Assembly: GCA_944381625.1 (NCBI GenBank)
Contig: CALWLW010000011.1
Coordinates: 43,915-107,914 of the forward strand
Origin: an uncultured Lachnoclostridium sp.
Lineage (GTDB): Bacteria > Bacillota > Clostridia > Lachnospirales > Lachnospiraceae
Length of the DNA stretch: 64,000 bases
Reading direction: 5' to 3'
Made by a program: the position numbers and the translations under genes. The notes beneath the pieces are model-generated. The model searched no databases, was not told the DNA's origin, and saw only the letters and a list, made by a program, of their open reading frames with translations. Positions 1-7,239 of the stretch are shown here, one piece after another (positions within the stretch are counted from its first letter, which is position 1; every line of letters starts with the position of its first letter).

Positions 1-1
1 C

Positions 2-673
2 AAATACGGCATCCTGTCCGTGGTGGATTCCGTCTCCGCCATGTTCGGCGAAGAGATTCACGCCGACGACTGCGGCGCCGGCATCATCTGCGGCGGCTCT
101 CAGAAGGCTCTCTCCGCGCCTCCCGGCCTGGCCTTCGTCACCATCAGCCCGGACGCCGACGCCCTCATGCACAGCAGAAAGACTCCCGTGGCCTCCTTCT
201 ACGCCAATCTTCTGGCTTTCGACCGCTGGTATGAGAACCAGTGGTTCCCCTACACCATGCCGGTGAGCGACATCCACGGGCTTCGCGCCGCGCTGAAAAA
301 TGTGCGGGATGACAGGGATTTCGTGAACCGCCACGCACAGATCGCCAGAGTCTCCCGCGCCGCCGTCACAGCCGCCGGGCTGAAGCTCCATCAGGAGACC
401 GGTTTCTCCAACACCGTCACCGTCTTCGACATTCCCGAAGGGGTCTCCGCCAAAGAGATCCTGGATATGGTACGGCAGGATTCCAACATCATGCTGGCCG
501 GTTCCTTCGACGTCCTGGAAGGCCAGGTCATCCGCCTGGGCCACATGGGTGAAAATGCCCGCCCCGAAAAGATGGCGGCCGTCTTCCATGCCCTGGACCG
601 GGCGCTGGCGGTCTTGGGCGTACCGCTGGACGCTGTTATGGAGGAGGTTTTCAGAGAACAACTGGATGCATAA
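2..673 (+). CDS. Class V aminotransferase (alanine-glyoxylate / serine-pyruvate type), 3' part
   Basis: The gene begins before the window; the frame is open from base 2 and ends at TAA 671-673. The visible 223 residues carry the PLP-lysine region of the AGXT-like fold type I family: DSVSAMFGEE, then GGSQKALSAPPG, where the lysine is expected to form the Schiff base. The C-terminal small domain follows. Family members transfer amino groups between alanine or serine and glyoxylate or pyruvate, using cytosolic PLP. The substrate cannot be fixed from this part. An internal GTG at 20 is not needed as a start, because the upstream codons are also in frame. No terminator is evident after the stop. 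Confidence 0.85.
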   Translation, partial: KYGILSVVDSVSAMFGEEIHADDCGAGIICGGSQKALSAPPGLAFVTISPDADALMHSRKTPVASFYANLLAFDRWYENQWFPYTMPVSDIHGLRAALKNVRDDRDFVNRHAQIARVSRAAVTAAGLKLHQETGFSNTVTVFDIPEGVSAKEILDMVRQDSNIMLAGSFDVLEGQVIRLGHMGENARPEKMAAVFHALDRALAVLGVPLDAVMEEVFREQLDA

Positions 674-810
674 GTGCTTGAAATAATACAGTCCATACGA
701 TAGATTTAAGCCGATAAATATGTTAAACTGAGATAGGAAGCAGAGTTTGTCAGAAAATACTGGATAAAAAAGATCCTTATCCAAAAATACACAATACAGG
801 AGGAGCCATC

Positions 811-1041
811 ATGAAACTTCTTAAAATCCTATTTTCTGCTATTACTATTATTTTTATAGCATTAGGTTTACTCAAAATTTTATCATTCGATATATACTAT
901 CCTGCTTCTTTTATCTCGCTTGCCACGTTATTTCTGCTGAGATGTATTGAATATAAAAACAGTGGAGATAAAAGTGGCTTCTTTCTTACTTTGGCAACTT
1001 CCATATTCGTATATATGGCCGCAATTTACTACATATTTTGA
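811..1041 (+). CDS. Small hypothetical membrane protein, 76 aa
   Basis: Starts at ATG 811 behind an AGGAGG-like site (acaggaggagccatc). The protein has about three hydrophobic segments, near residues 5-24, 30-44 and 57-75, with a short basic loop (EYKNSGDKSG) between the last two. This looks like a small integral membrane protein. I do not recognise a family. The gene is AT-richer than its neighbours, as are the next two small genes, so the three may have arrived together. They are co-directional but separated by gaps of 52 and 36 bases. Confidence 0.6.
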   Translation: MKLLKILFSAITIIFIALGLLKILSFDIYYPASFISLATLFLLRCIEYKNSGDKSGFFLTLATSIFVYMAAIYYIF

Positions 1042-1093
1042 ATAAGAAAGTTTCATTCCATAAATCCAGAACATACAGACGGGAGATTATATT

Positions 1094-1492
1094 ATGTGGG
1101 TATGTCCTAAATGCAGCAGAGAATTTAAGCGGATCAACCAATCCCATTACTGTGGGAAAGCCCCGAAATCCATTGAAGAATGGATCTTACAGCAAGAACC
1201 GCCATTACAGGATTATTTTCAAAAACTCCACCAGGTAATCTGCGATGCTATTCCCGATATAAAGCAGCGAATTGCGTGGAGTATGCCAACATATGGCGAA
1301 AAAGAGATTGTGGTGCAATTTTCAGCTTGTAAAAATCACGTCAGTCTTTATGTTGGGGAGAAAGCCATAGAACACTTCGCGGCAGACCTGCGCGGATATG
1401 AATGCAAAAAATCTGCTGTCTATTTTCAATATGACGAACCGCTTCCTGAATCATTCGTTGCGAACATAGTGAAATGGTGTTATGAAAATTAG
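1094..1492 (+). CDS. DUF1801 (YdhG-like) protein with N-terminal zinc finger
   Basis: A 132-residue cytosolic protein. Residues 1-20 hold CPKC and a following HYC, a likely small zinc-binding finger. Residues 25-132 match the DUF1801/YdhG fold as I remember it: an IEEWILQQEP helix, RIAWSMPTYG, and a C-terminal Lys/Trp-rich helix. Members are sometimes called iron-chaperone-like, but a biochemical role is not established for this form. A different frame opens at 1038 (66 codons) and is rejected as a shadow. DUF2200 follows 36 bases downstream. Confidence 0.75.
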   Translation: MWVCPKCSREFKRINQSHYCGKAPKSIEEWILQQEPPLQDYFQKLHQVICDAIPDIKQRIAWSMPTYGEKEIVVQFSACKNHVSLYVGEKAIEHFAADLRGYECKKSAVYFQYDEPLPESFVANIVKWCYEN

Positions 1493-1528
1493 CAGACTGT
1501 CTCATATATTTTTAAGGAGGTAAAATTT

Positions 1529-1876
1529 ATGGAAAACAAAATATATACAATGAAATTTTCCAGGATATATCCATTGCTTATCCAGAAAGCCGAGAAAAAG
1601 AATCGCACCAAACAGGAAGTTGATCGTATTATTTTCTGGTTAACAGGCTATGATGAAGACGGTCTGGCACAGCAGATCCAGAAAAATGTTGATTACAGGA
1701 CATTTTTTGATAATGCCCCTTGTATCAATCCAAATTACAAAATGATTAAAGGAACTATCTGTGGTATTCGTGTTGAAAACATTGAAGACCCTGTAATCAG
1801 GTTAGCAAGATGCCTGGATAAACTGATTGACGAATTAGCCAAAGGGAAGGCTATGGAAAAAATATTAAGAGAGTAA
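1529..1876 (+). CDS. DUF2200 family protein
   Basis: A 115-residue protein that fits the DUF2200 family along its length: KIYTMKFSRIYPLLIQKAEKK at the start, the IIFWLTGYDEDGL segment in the middle, and the conserved end LDKLIDELAKGKAMEKILR. ATG 1529 lies behind aaggaggtaaaattt, an excellent ribosome site. Function is unknown; members are small cytosolic proteins common in Clostridia and Bacteroidetes. It sits with the DUF1801 gene in a loose co-directional group. No terminator is seen before the CIRCE promoter region. Confidence 0.8.
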   Translation: MENKIYTMKFSRIYPLLIQKAEKKNRTKQEVDRIIFWLTGYDEDGLAQQIQKNVDYRTFFDNAPCINPNYKMIKGTICGIRVENIEDPVIRLARCLDKLIDELAKGKAMEKILRE

Positions 1877-1986
1877 CCGCTCCCGGTTAACCAGACCATC
1901 CAGCTTCGAGCCGTCTTGTCCCTATTCACATCTACAGATATTCTCACCGTATAATCCATTTAGTTCACACTTTTTTCACATTTTTG

Positions 1987-2029
1987 TTAGCACTCACCTC
2001 TTGACAGTGCTAACAATGAGTGTTATAGT
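1987..2029 (+). promoter_or_regulatory. SigmaA promoter overlapped by CIRCE (HrcA) operator
   Basis: TTAGCACTC at 1987-1995, a 9-base spacer and CAGTGCTAA at 2005-2013 match the CIRCE consensus (TTAGCACTC-N9-GAGTGCTAA) with one mismatch at the inner base of the right arm. A -35 TTGACA (2001-2006), a 17-base spacer and a -10 TATAGT (2024-2029) overlap it, so HrcA bound here would occlude RNA polymerase. The expected transcript starts near 2036 and gives the first hsp20 a leader of about 80 bases. The operator and promoter are read directly; HrcA control is inferred from the known role of CIRCE. Confidence 0.85.
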
Positions 2030-2118
2030 ACATCTAGAACAAAGGGAGGGAGTTCAAAAAGAACTCACTATCCTGGTTCTTCAGACAAACATTTCAAAAT
2101 AAAAAGGAGCGATGATTT

Positions 2119-2541
2119 ATGTTGATGCCCAGTATTTTTAACGATAACTTATTTGATGATTTCTTTAACTTTAACTATCCCACGTTCCAGTACGGAACAG
2201 ACGACCTGATGAAGACCGACATCAAAGAAACCGATCAAGGTTATGAAGTGACCATGAACCTGCCGGGGGTGAAGAAGGAGGATGTGAAAGCCGAACTGAA
2301 GGACGGCTGCCTGACCATCCAGGCTTCTTCCAACACCAGCAAAGATGAGAAAGACAGCGACGGCAAATACATCCGCCGGGAACGCTACAGCGGTTCCTGC
2401 AGCAGAAGCTTCTACGTGGGCGACGCCGTTACCCAGGAGGACATCAAAGCCAGATTCGAGGACGGCACCCTGAAACTGGATATCCCCAAAAAGGAAGTAA
2501 AGCCGGCTGTGGAAGAGAAAAAGTACATCTCCATCGAATAA
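2119..2541 (+). CDS. hsp20: Hsp20/alpha-crystallin small heat-shock protein (first copy)
   Basis: 140 residues. After the variable N-terminus (MLMPSIFNDNLFDDFF) comes the alpha-crystallin domain from about residue 32: MKTDIKETDQGYEVTMNLPGVKKEDVKAEL, then KYIRRERYSGSCSRSFYVGD, and LDIPKK near the end. The protein should be an ATP-independent holdase that keeps unfolding proteins soluble. The start is ATG 2119 after aaaaaggagcgatgattt. It is the first gene behind the CIRCE promoter, so heat induction through HrcA is likely. A close paralogue follows 107 bases downstream. Confidence 0.92.
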   Translation: MLMPSIFNDNLFDDFFNFNYPTFQYGTDDLMKTDIKETDQGYEVTMNLPGVKKEDVKAELKDGCLTIQASSNTSKDEKDSDGKYIRRERYSGSCSRSFYVGDAVTQEDIKARFEDGTLKLDIPKKEVKPAVEEKKYISIE

Positions 2542-2550
2542 TTTCTCCTG

Positions 2551-2575
2551 CTCTGCCGGGTTCGTCCCGGCAGAG
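2551..2575 (+). other. Stable hairpin between the two hsp20 genes
   Basis: CTCTGCCGGG at 2551-2560 and CCCGGCAGAG at 2566-2575 form a perfect 10-bp stem with a five-base loop. No T-run follows, so it does not look like a full intrinsic terminator. It could slow decay, mark an RNA-processing point or partly attenuate read-through into the second hsp20. Confidence 0.6.
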
Positions 2576-2648
2576 GCCGAAAAGGCGGAGGAATTTACAG
2601 AAGACAGACAGATGGAGCCATCGGTATATACTCAAAGGAGGAAAAGTT

Positions 2649-3116
2649 ATGTTGATGCCCAGTATTTTTGGAGAAAATTTATTTGACGATTTCTTTCGTG
2701 ATTTCCCGTTCTATTATGACGACCGGGACATGAAAAAAGCAGAGAAGAAACTGTACGGCCATCGGGCAAAGAACCTGATGAAGACAGATATCAAAGAAAA
2801 GAATGACTGTTATATTCTGGAGACGGAGCTTCCGGGCTTCAAGAAAGACGAGATCCAGGTTTCCCTGGAGAACGGCGTACTGACCATCCAGGCTGCCAAA
2901 GGCGTGGACAAGGAAGATCAGGAGAAGAAATCCGGCCGGTTTATCCGTCAGGAACGTTATGCCGGCGCCTGCGAGAGATCCTTCTATGTGGGCGAATATC
3001 TGACCCAGGAAGATATCAGAGCGGAATTCCGACACGGCGTCCTGAGGCTGACAATCCCGAAAAAAGAGGCCAGACCGGCAGTGGAACAAAACAGATATAT
3101 TTCCATTGACGGCTGA
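2649..3116 (+). CDS. hsp20: Hsp20/alpha-crystallin small heat-shock protein (second copy)
   Basis: 155 residues, paralogous to the gene at 2119: the first seven residues are the same (MLMPSIF), followed by NLFDDFF, MKTDIKEKN, the LPGFKKDEIQVSLENGVLTIQA strand pair, a SGRFIRQERYAGACERSFYVGE block and LTIPKKEARPA. It has an extra 15-20 residues between the N-terminus and the crystallin domain (DDRDMKKAEKKLYGHRAKN). ATG 2649 follows tcaaaggaggaaaagtt. No separate promoter is obvious in the 107-base gap, so it is probably co-transcribed from the CIRCE promoter and ended by the terminator at 3160. The two may form mixed oligomers; that is inference. Confidence 0.92.
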   Translation: MLMPSIFGENLFDDFFRDFPFYYDDRDMKKAEKKLYGHRAKNLMKTDIKEKNDCYILETELPGFKKDEIQVSLENGVLTIQAAKGVDKEDQEKKSGRFIRQERYAGACERSFYVGEYLTQEDIRAEFRHGVLRLTIPKKEARPAVEQNRYISIDG

Positions 3117-3159
3117 CCTTTCCTATAGATCACATGTTACTCCCATATATCTTCTGCCC

Positions 3160-3191
3160 CGCCTCCGGTTTTCCGGAGGCGGATTTTTTTG
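3160..3191 (+). terminator. Intrinsic terminator of the hsp20 operon
   Basis: CGCCTCCGG (3160-3168), loop TTTT and CCGGAGGCG (3173-3181) form a perfect 9-bp GC-rich stem followed by GATTTTTTTT. It lies 43 bases after the second hsp20 stop. Confidence 0.9.
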
Positions 3192-3257
3192 CGCGGAGGT
3201 CACGGTCCTGTGGGCGCGGGTAAGCAGCCGCCTACGCCAGAGCATCCTCCGAAACAT

Positions 3258-4169
3258 TCATCCTTCCGAATAAGGCGCGCCCGACAGCTTTTCGTAAAAC
3301 TGATCGTTCCGGGGTGTTTCTATGCCATGTTTCCTTCCCAGAGCGCAGACCAGACCGGCAAACAGATCCACCTCTGTCCGCCTTCCCTCTCTGGTATCCT
3401 GCCGCATGGACGGCTCGCAGTCGGGAGACAGCGAATCAATCAGCTTGATCCACTCCCGGATCTCCGATGTGTTCAGGGCAATTCCTTCCGCGCAGGCGAC
3501 CTGCCTTGCTTCCTCCATGGCGGCGGCCATGGCGTCCCGGCACTCCCCTTCCTGCTGTACACCAGCATAGCTGACGCCCCACACTGCACACACCTGGTTC
3601 ACGCCCACATTCAGCATCCATTTGCTCCACTGCTGATGGATGATATCGCCGGGAATCACATAGGGGATTCCCGCCTGCAAAAGCAGTTCTTCCAGGCGCG
3701 CAGTCGCCTCCGTCCTGCTATTATCCCGTTCTCCAAACGCAATGGAACCGGCCTTGGTGTAAGTCAGGCGGTTTCCTGTTCGGGTAGCGTCCATTCCCTG
3801 AACCGTGCAGTACAGAAGGTGCGCCGGATGAAGAACTTCGCCCAACACGTCCTCCGAAGTGACTCCGTTGAGTACCGACAGGACGATCGTATGCTCCCCG
3901 CAGGCTTTTCTGGCATTCCTGGCCGCCTCTGCCAGCCCGTGGTATTTTGTGGCGAAGATCAGAAGATCCATCTCCTGGGCTTCCTCCGCTTCCATATACC
4001 GAAAATCACACCGTTCCCCGTTGGAGTATACGCCCTCTTCCCGGTAGCGCCGCACTCTCTCCCGATCGGCGATCACATACACCTGCTCTCTTCCCAGCGT
4101 GTCCTGGAACAGCTCCGCATACATAATCCCCAGCGCGCCCAGGCCCACAATCCCGATCTTTTGAATCAT
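3258..4169 (-). CDS. panE: 2-dehydropantoate 2-reductase family (ketopantoate reductase)
   Basis: 303 residues. The N-terminal Rossmann nucleotide site is KIGIVGLGALGIMYAEL (GxGxxG at 9-14). The ApbA/PanE C-terminal domain starts near residue 165 with HQQWSKWMLNVGVNQV, and the family signature SMRQDTREGRRTEVDLF is at about 255-271. The enzyme reduces ketopantoate to pantoate with NADPH on the way to CoA; several paralogues with other 2-oxoacid substrates exist, so the exact substrate is not proven. Its start lies 25 bases after the stop of the ZIP transporter gene, suggesting one transcript. No other pantothenate gene is nearby. Confidence 0.85.
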   Translation of the reverse strand: MIQKIGIVGLGALGIMYAELFQDTLGREQVYVIADRERVRRYREEGVYSNGERCDFRYMEAEEAQEMDLLIFATKYHGLAEAARNARKACGEHTIVLSVLNGVTSEDVLGEVLHPAHLLYCTVQGMDATRTGNRLTYTKAGSIAFGERDNSRTEATARLEELLLQAGIPYVIPGDIIHQQWSKWMLNVGVNQVCAVWGVSYAGVQQEGECRDAMAAAMEEARQVACAEGIALNTSEIREWIKLIDSLSPDCEPSMRQDTREGRRTEVDLFAGLVCALGRKHGIETPRNDQFYEKLSGAPYSEG

Positions 4170-4194
4170 ATCACATATTCCTCCCTGTCAAATT

Positions 4195-4977
4195 CTAGCC
4201 AAGAGCCACGTCCAGTGCCATCATGACTGTAAATCCCAATGCAAACAACATCGGACCGATGTTGGAATGCTCCCCTTCGGACATCTCCGGGATCAGTTCC
4301 TCCACCACCACATACATCATTGCTCCGGCCGCAAAGCTGAGCAGATACGGCAGAGCCGGAACCACCAGGCTCGCCGCCAGTATGGTGAGCAGCGCTCCCA
4401 CCGGCTCCACAATCCCGGACAAAGCTCCATATAGAAACGCTTTTCCTTTTCCCACGCCCTCCGATCTGAGTGGCATGGAGATGATAGCCCCCTCAGGGAA
4501 GTTCTGGATCGCGATGCCCAGGGACAGCGCCAAAGCTCCCATCATGCTCAATTCGGCTTCGCCTGCCATCCATCCCGCATACACCACACCCACCGCCATA
4601 CCTTCCGGTATATTGTGCAGGGTCACCGCCAGTACCAGCATCGTGGTCTTTTTCAGCGGCGCGCACGGCCCCTCCGCCTGGTCGCAGTTCATGTGAAGAT
4701 GGGGTACAATATGATCCAGCAAAAGCAGGAACAGGATGCCGAACCAGAAACCGGCCGCCGCCGGCACGAACGCCAGCTTTCCCATGCCTTCCGCCTGATC
4801 CATGGCCGGAATCAGAAGGCTCCAGATGGAAGCCGCCACCATTACCCCCGCCGCGAATCCTGTCAGTGCTTTCTGCACCAGGCGATTCATATTTCCTCTC
4901 ATAAACAGTACGCAGCCCGCGCCCAGCGCAGTCCCTAAAAAGGGGATCATAATCCCCCGAAATACTTCCCAGGTCAT
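4195..4977 (-). CDS. zupT: ZIP-family divalent metal transporter
   Basis: 260 residues with about eight transmembrane segments. The metal-path motifs are HNIPEG (121-126) in TM4 and NFPEG (159-163) in TM5, typical of ZupT/GufA-type ZIP carriers. A His/Cys-containing loop (HIVPHLHMNCDQ, about 89-100) precedes TM4 and may bind metal. Expected role: uptake of Zn2+, Fe2+ or Mn2+ across the cytoplasmic membrane. The gene is divergent from trxA; the shared 123-base gap contains a 14-bp palindrome that could be a metal- or redox-regulator site. panE is probably co-transcribed downstream. Confidence 0.85.
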   Translation of the reverse strand: MTWEVFRGIMIPFLGTALGAGCVLFMRGNMNRLVQKALTGFAAGVMVAASIWSLLIPAMDQAEGMGKLAFVPAAAGFWFGILFLLLLDHIVPHLHMNCDQAEGPCAPLKKTTMLVLAVTLHNIPEGMAVGVVYAGWMAGEAELSMMGALALSLGIAIQNFPEGAIISMPLRSEGVGKGKAFLYGALSGIVEPVGALLTILAASLVVPALPYLLSFAAGAMMYVVVEELIPEMSEGEHSNIGPMLFALGFTVMMALDVALG

Positions 4978-5011
4978 TTTATCTGTCCTTTCCCACTATT
5001 TAGTCAATTTT

Positions 5012-5058
5012 GTAACATTTGTTACCGCCCTTGCATTCTTCCGGGGATACACTATAAT
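5012..5058 (+). promoter_or_regulatory. trxA promoter with upstream palindrome
   Basis: TTGCAT (5031-5036), a 16-base spacer and TATAAT (5053-5058) make a good sigmaA promoter for trxA. Just upstream is the palindrome GTAACA-TT-TGTTAC (5012-5025), between trxA and the divergent zupT, so one regulator could act on either gene. The regulator is unknown. Confidence 0.55.
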
Positions 5059-5100
5059 AAAAATTATTATTACATTCCATATCAGAAAGGAGTCTGTCAT

Positions 5101-5412
5101 ATGAATATAACCACAGTTAACAAAGACAATTTCCAGCAGGAAGTGCTGGAATCCCAAAAACCTGTCCTGGTGGACTTCTGGGCCTCCTGGTGCGTCCCCT
5201 GCAAGATGCTCGCGCCCACACTTCAGCAGCTGGCGGACGAACTGCCGGATCTGAAAGTCTGCAAGGTCAATGTTGAGGAAGAGATGGAGCTGGCCCAGCA
5301 GTATCAGGTCACAAGCATCCCCACGCTGATCTGCTTCAAAAACGGACAGATCTCTGCAAGAACCATGGGCAATATGCCGAAACACATGATCCGCCAGGAG
5401 CTGGGAATCTAA
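5101..5412 (+). CDS. trxA: Thioredoxin
   Basis: 103 residues, the full size of a bacterial thioredoxin. The active site is WCVPCK (Cys31, Cys34), a variant of the usual WCGPCK, and the cis-proline is Pro74 in TSIPT. It reduces disulfides of cytosolic proteins such as ribonucleotide reductase or peroxiredoxins. ATG 5101 follows cagaaaggagtctgtcat. The stop overlaps by four bases the stop of the convergent flavoprotein gene at 5409, its likely electron donor. The Gly-to-Val change in the CxxC motif may shift the redox potential; that is inference. Confidence 0.95.
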   Translation: MNITTVNKDNFQQEVLESQKPVLVDFWASWCVPCKMLAPTLQQLADELPDLKVCKVNVEEEMELAQQYQVTSIPTLICFKNGQISARTMGNMPKHMIRQELGI

Positions 5413-6275
5413 TCCCCGGCCCGGCCCCTCGACTGTTTCACGATCTCGGTCCCTGCCACGGCTCCTTCATAGACCGCCTTGGCGATCTGGAGCATACCTC
5501 CGTTGCAGTCTCCTGCGGCGTAGAGGCCGGGGACCGTGGTCCTCATCTTCTCATCTGTCACCACATGGTTCCCATCCGTCTGGGCGCCGATCTTTTTCGC
5601 CAGGTCGCTTCCGCCCGCAGTTCCGTACGCGATGAAGATCCCCTCCGCCGTGATCCGGCTCCCGTCCTCCAGAAGCACTGCTTCCACATGATCCGTACCC
5701 TCGATCTTTTCGATTCTGGATCTCACAATCTGCACTTCTTCCGGAAAATCCGCCGCAGGCTCCGCCCCATTGGTCAAAAGGGTCACACTGGATGCCGAAG
5801 CCAGCAGGACTTCCGCTTCATGCAGGGCATATTCCCCGCTGCCCAGCACCGCCACCGGTTTCTGCCGGTAAAAAAACGCGTCGCACACGGCGCAGTAGCT
5901 TACGCCTCTGCCCTCCAGCTCCTGAAGTCCCGGAATCTTCGGCGTCTTTCTCTGGACTCCGGTGGCAAGCACCACATAATCTGCAGAGAACACGCCCTTT
6001 GTAGTCTCCACTGTCAGTTTCTCTTCAAATCCCAGTCCCAGAGCTTCCGCTTCCAGGAATTCCACGCCTACCTTCTTCGCCCCTTCGATCCCGTTCTGCT
6101 CCAGTTCTTCCCCGGAGATCAGGTCAGGGAACCCGTAATAATTCTGTATCTTGTCCGTTTTCCCCAGGGCGCCGCTTCCCCTGGACACCACCATGGTGGA
6201 AAGTCCTCCCCGCGCAGTGTACAGCGAAGCAGAGATTCCCGCCGGGCCGGAACCGATCACAATCACATCTGCCAT
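5409..6275 (-). CDS. Thioredoxin-reductase-like FAD oxidoreductase, atypical pyridine-nucleotide site
   Basis: 288 residues with the thioredoxin reductase layout: FAD-binding GSGPAG (8-13), redox pair CAVC (Cys128, Cys131), and the FAD-closing segment VPGLYAAGDCNGG near residues 248-260. The second nucleotide domain has GSGEYA (145-150), but the NADPH-selecting HRRxxxR motif expected about 15-20 residues later is missing; the sequence there is TLLTNGAEP. This resembles clostridial enzymes that use ferredoxin or another donor rather than NADPH. The donor is not shown by sequence alone. The tail-to-tail arrangement with trxA suggests thioredoxin as the partner. Confidence 0.85.
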   Translation of the reverse strand: MADVIVIGSGPAGISASLYTARGGLSTMVVSRGSGALGKTDKIQNYYGFPDLISGEELEQNGIEGAKKVGVEFLEAEALGLGFEEKLTVETTKGVFSADYVVLATGVQRKTPKIPGLQELEGRGVSYCAVCDAFFYRQKPVAVLGSGEYALHEAEVLLASASSVTLLTNGAEPAADFPEEVQIVRSRIEKIEGTDHVEAVLLEDGSRITAEGIFIAYGTAGGSDLAKKIGAQTDGNHVVTDEKMRTTVPGLYAAGDCNGGMLQIAKAVYEGAVAGTEIVKQSRGRAGD

Positions 6276-6553
6276 ATCTTTCTCTCCCTTAGTTTTTCGT
6301 GCAATATAGTATTTTTATACCATGTACGCAGTGCAGTGCTCGACTCCGCTTCACTCACGGGCTTCGCCCTATGGAATCAGCCAAAACTGCCGCTGCTCAT
6401 GCAAGCATGGCATCTGCACTTTTGTCCGCTTCCGCACTGCTCATGCCTTCCTGGATATTATACCCCATCTTCCCATCCATGTACAGGGTCCGTCTCCTTC
6501 CCGCATCCTTTCTCCGATGTATTTGTTGCGGTTCGCTCATGAAAGGCATCCAA
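6276..6553. other. Intergenic region with repeat-like sequence
   Basis: No convincing gene. A 50-codon open frame on the minus strand (6397-6549) has no recognisable product. Positions 6354-6368 (CTCACGGGCTTCGCC) recur exactly at 29014-29028 in the divIB-murA gap, each time beside a CTCCGC- and GTGC-rich stretch, which suggests a dispersed intergenic repeat. Confidence 0.4.
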
Positions 6554-6597
6554 ATTGTTAACCTTTAATTGACATTGGTTGTCAATTGAGGTATACT
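6554..6597 (+). promoter_or_regulatory. bioY promoter with BirA-like operator
   Basis: TTGACA (6569-6574), a 17-base spacer and TATACT (6592-6597) form a near-consensus promoter. It is overlapped by the imperfect inverted repeat ATTGTTAACC (6554-6563) and GGTTGTCAAT (6577-6586), which has the half-site form and spacing of BirA biotin-repressor operators in Firmicutes. Repression when biotin is plentiful is therefore likely; two arm positions deviate from symmetry. Confidence 0.65.
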
Positions 6598-6647
6598 GTG
6601 ACCATATTCGACTTTTTATTTTAATAAAGAAAGAAGGAACATTTATT

Positions 6648-7208
6648 ATGACATCAACATCTGCTGTATCTAACCGGTCATCTGTACAGGCGCTCACGGC
6701 CACAGCCATGTTCACCGCAGTGCTGTCTGTACTGTCTATCCTGCAGATCCCCATGCCCTCAGGCGTGCCCATCACTTTGCAGACTTTTGCCGTAGCCCTC
6801 TGCGGATACATGCTGGGTGCCAGACGCGGCACTGTCTGCGTAGCTCTCTACCTGCTCCTGGGCGTCGTAGGACTTCCTGTTTTTACCGGAATGACCGCAG
6901 GAATCGGACGGATCTTCGGATTCACGGGCGGGTTTCTTTATGGATTTCTTCCTCTTGCGCTGCTGTGCGGAGCGGGAGTACGCGCTTCCAACAAACTTCT
7001 GGCTTTACTGCCGGGTATTCTGGGGCTTGCGCTCTGCCATTTTTTTGGAACCGCGCACTACTCGGCCGTTGCTGACTGCGGTATCCTGCAGGCTTTCCTT
7101 TTAGTCTCCCTGCCCTATCTGGTCAAAGATATACTCTCAGTGGCCGGGGCTCTGGCCGTATCCGTTGTTCTTAAAAAAACCATGAACCGCGCCGGGATCA
7201 CGTTCTGA
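6648..7208 (+). CDS. bioY: BioY biotin transporter (ECF S-component)
   Basis: 186 residues from ATG 6648, which follows aaagaaggaacatttatt; the frame is open to 6579 but that stretch overlaps the promoter. The protein has about six hydrophobic helices and the BioY signatures MPSGVPITLQTFAVALCGYMLGARRG and GRIFGFTGGFLYGF. As the substrate-binding membrane subunit it captures biotin and works with a shared ECF energising module, which is not in this window. The 3' end of the gene doubles as part of a strong hairpin that terminates the convergent ABC-transporter operon. Confidence 0.93.
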   Translation: MTSTSAVSNRSSVQALTATAMFTAVLSVLSILQIPMPSGVPITLQTFAVALCGYMLGARRGTVCVALYLLLGVVGLPVFTGMTAGIGRIFGFTGGFLYGFLPLALLCGAGVRASNKLLALLPGILGLALCHFFGTAHYSAVADCGILQAFLLVSLPYLVKDILSVAGALAVSVVLKKTMNRAGITF

Positions 7209-7224
7209 TCCCCCGGCGCGGTTC
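7172..7224 (-). terminator. Terminator of the ABC-transporter operon, inside the bioY 3' end
   Basis: GAACCGCGCCGGGATCA (7184-7200) pairs with TGATCC...CGGCGCGGTTC (7206-7224) through a five-base loop and a two-base bulge. On the minus strand a run of seven T follows (7173-7179). The stem overlaps the last seven codons of bioY. On the plus strand no T-run follows, so it acts mainly on the minus-strand operon. Confidence 0.8.
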
Positions 7225-7239
7225 GTCATTCTGAAATTC

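Noticed and set aside
674..810. GGATAA...TTATCC hairpin near 763-784 as terminator of the aminotransferase gene
   Set aside because: Weak six-pair stem without a downstream T-run on the plus strand.
3189..4226. Long plus-strand frame opposite the ketopantoate reductase
   Set aside because: It is antisense to a clear enzyme and has low-complexity composition with no family features.
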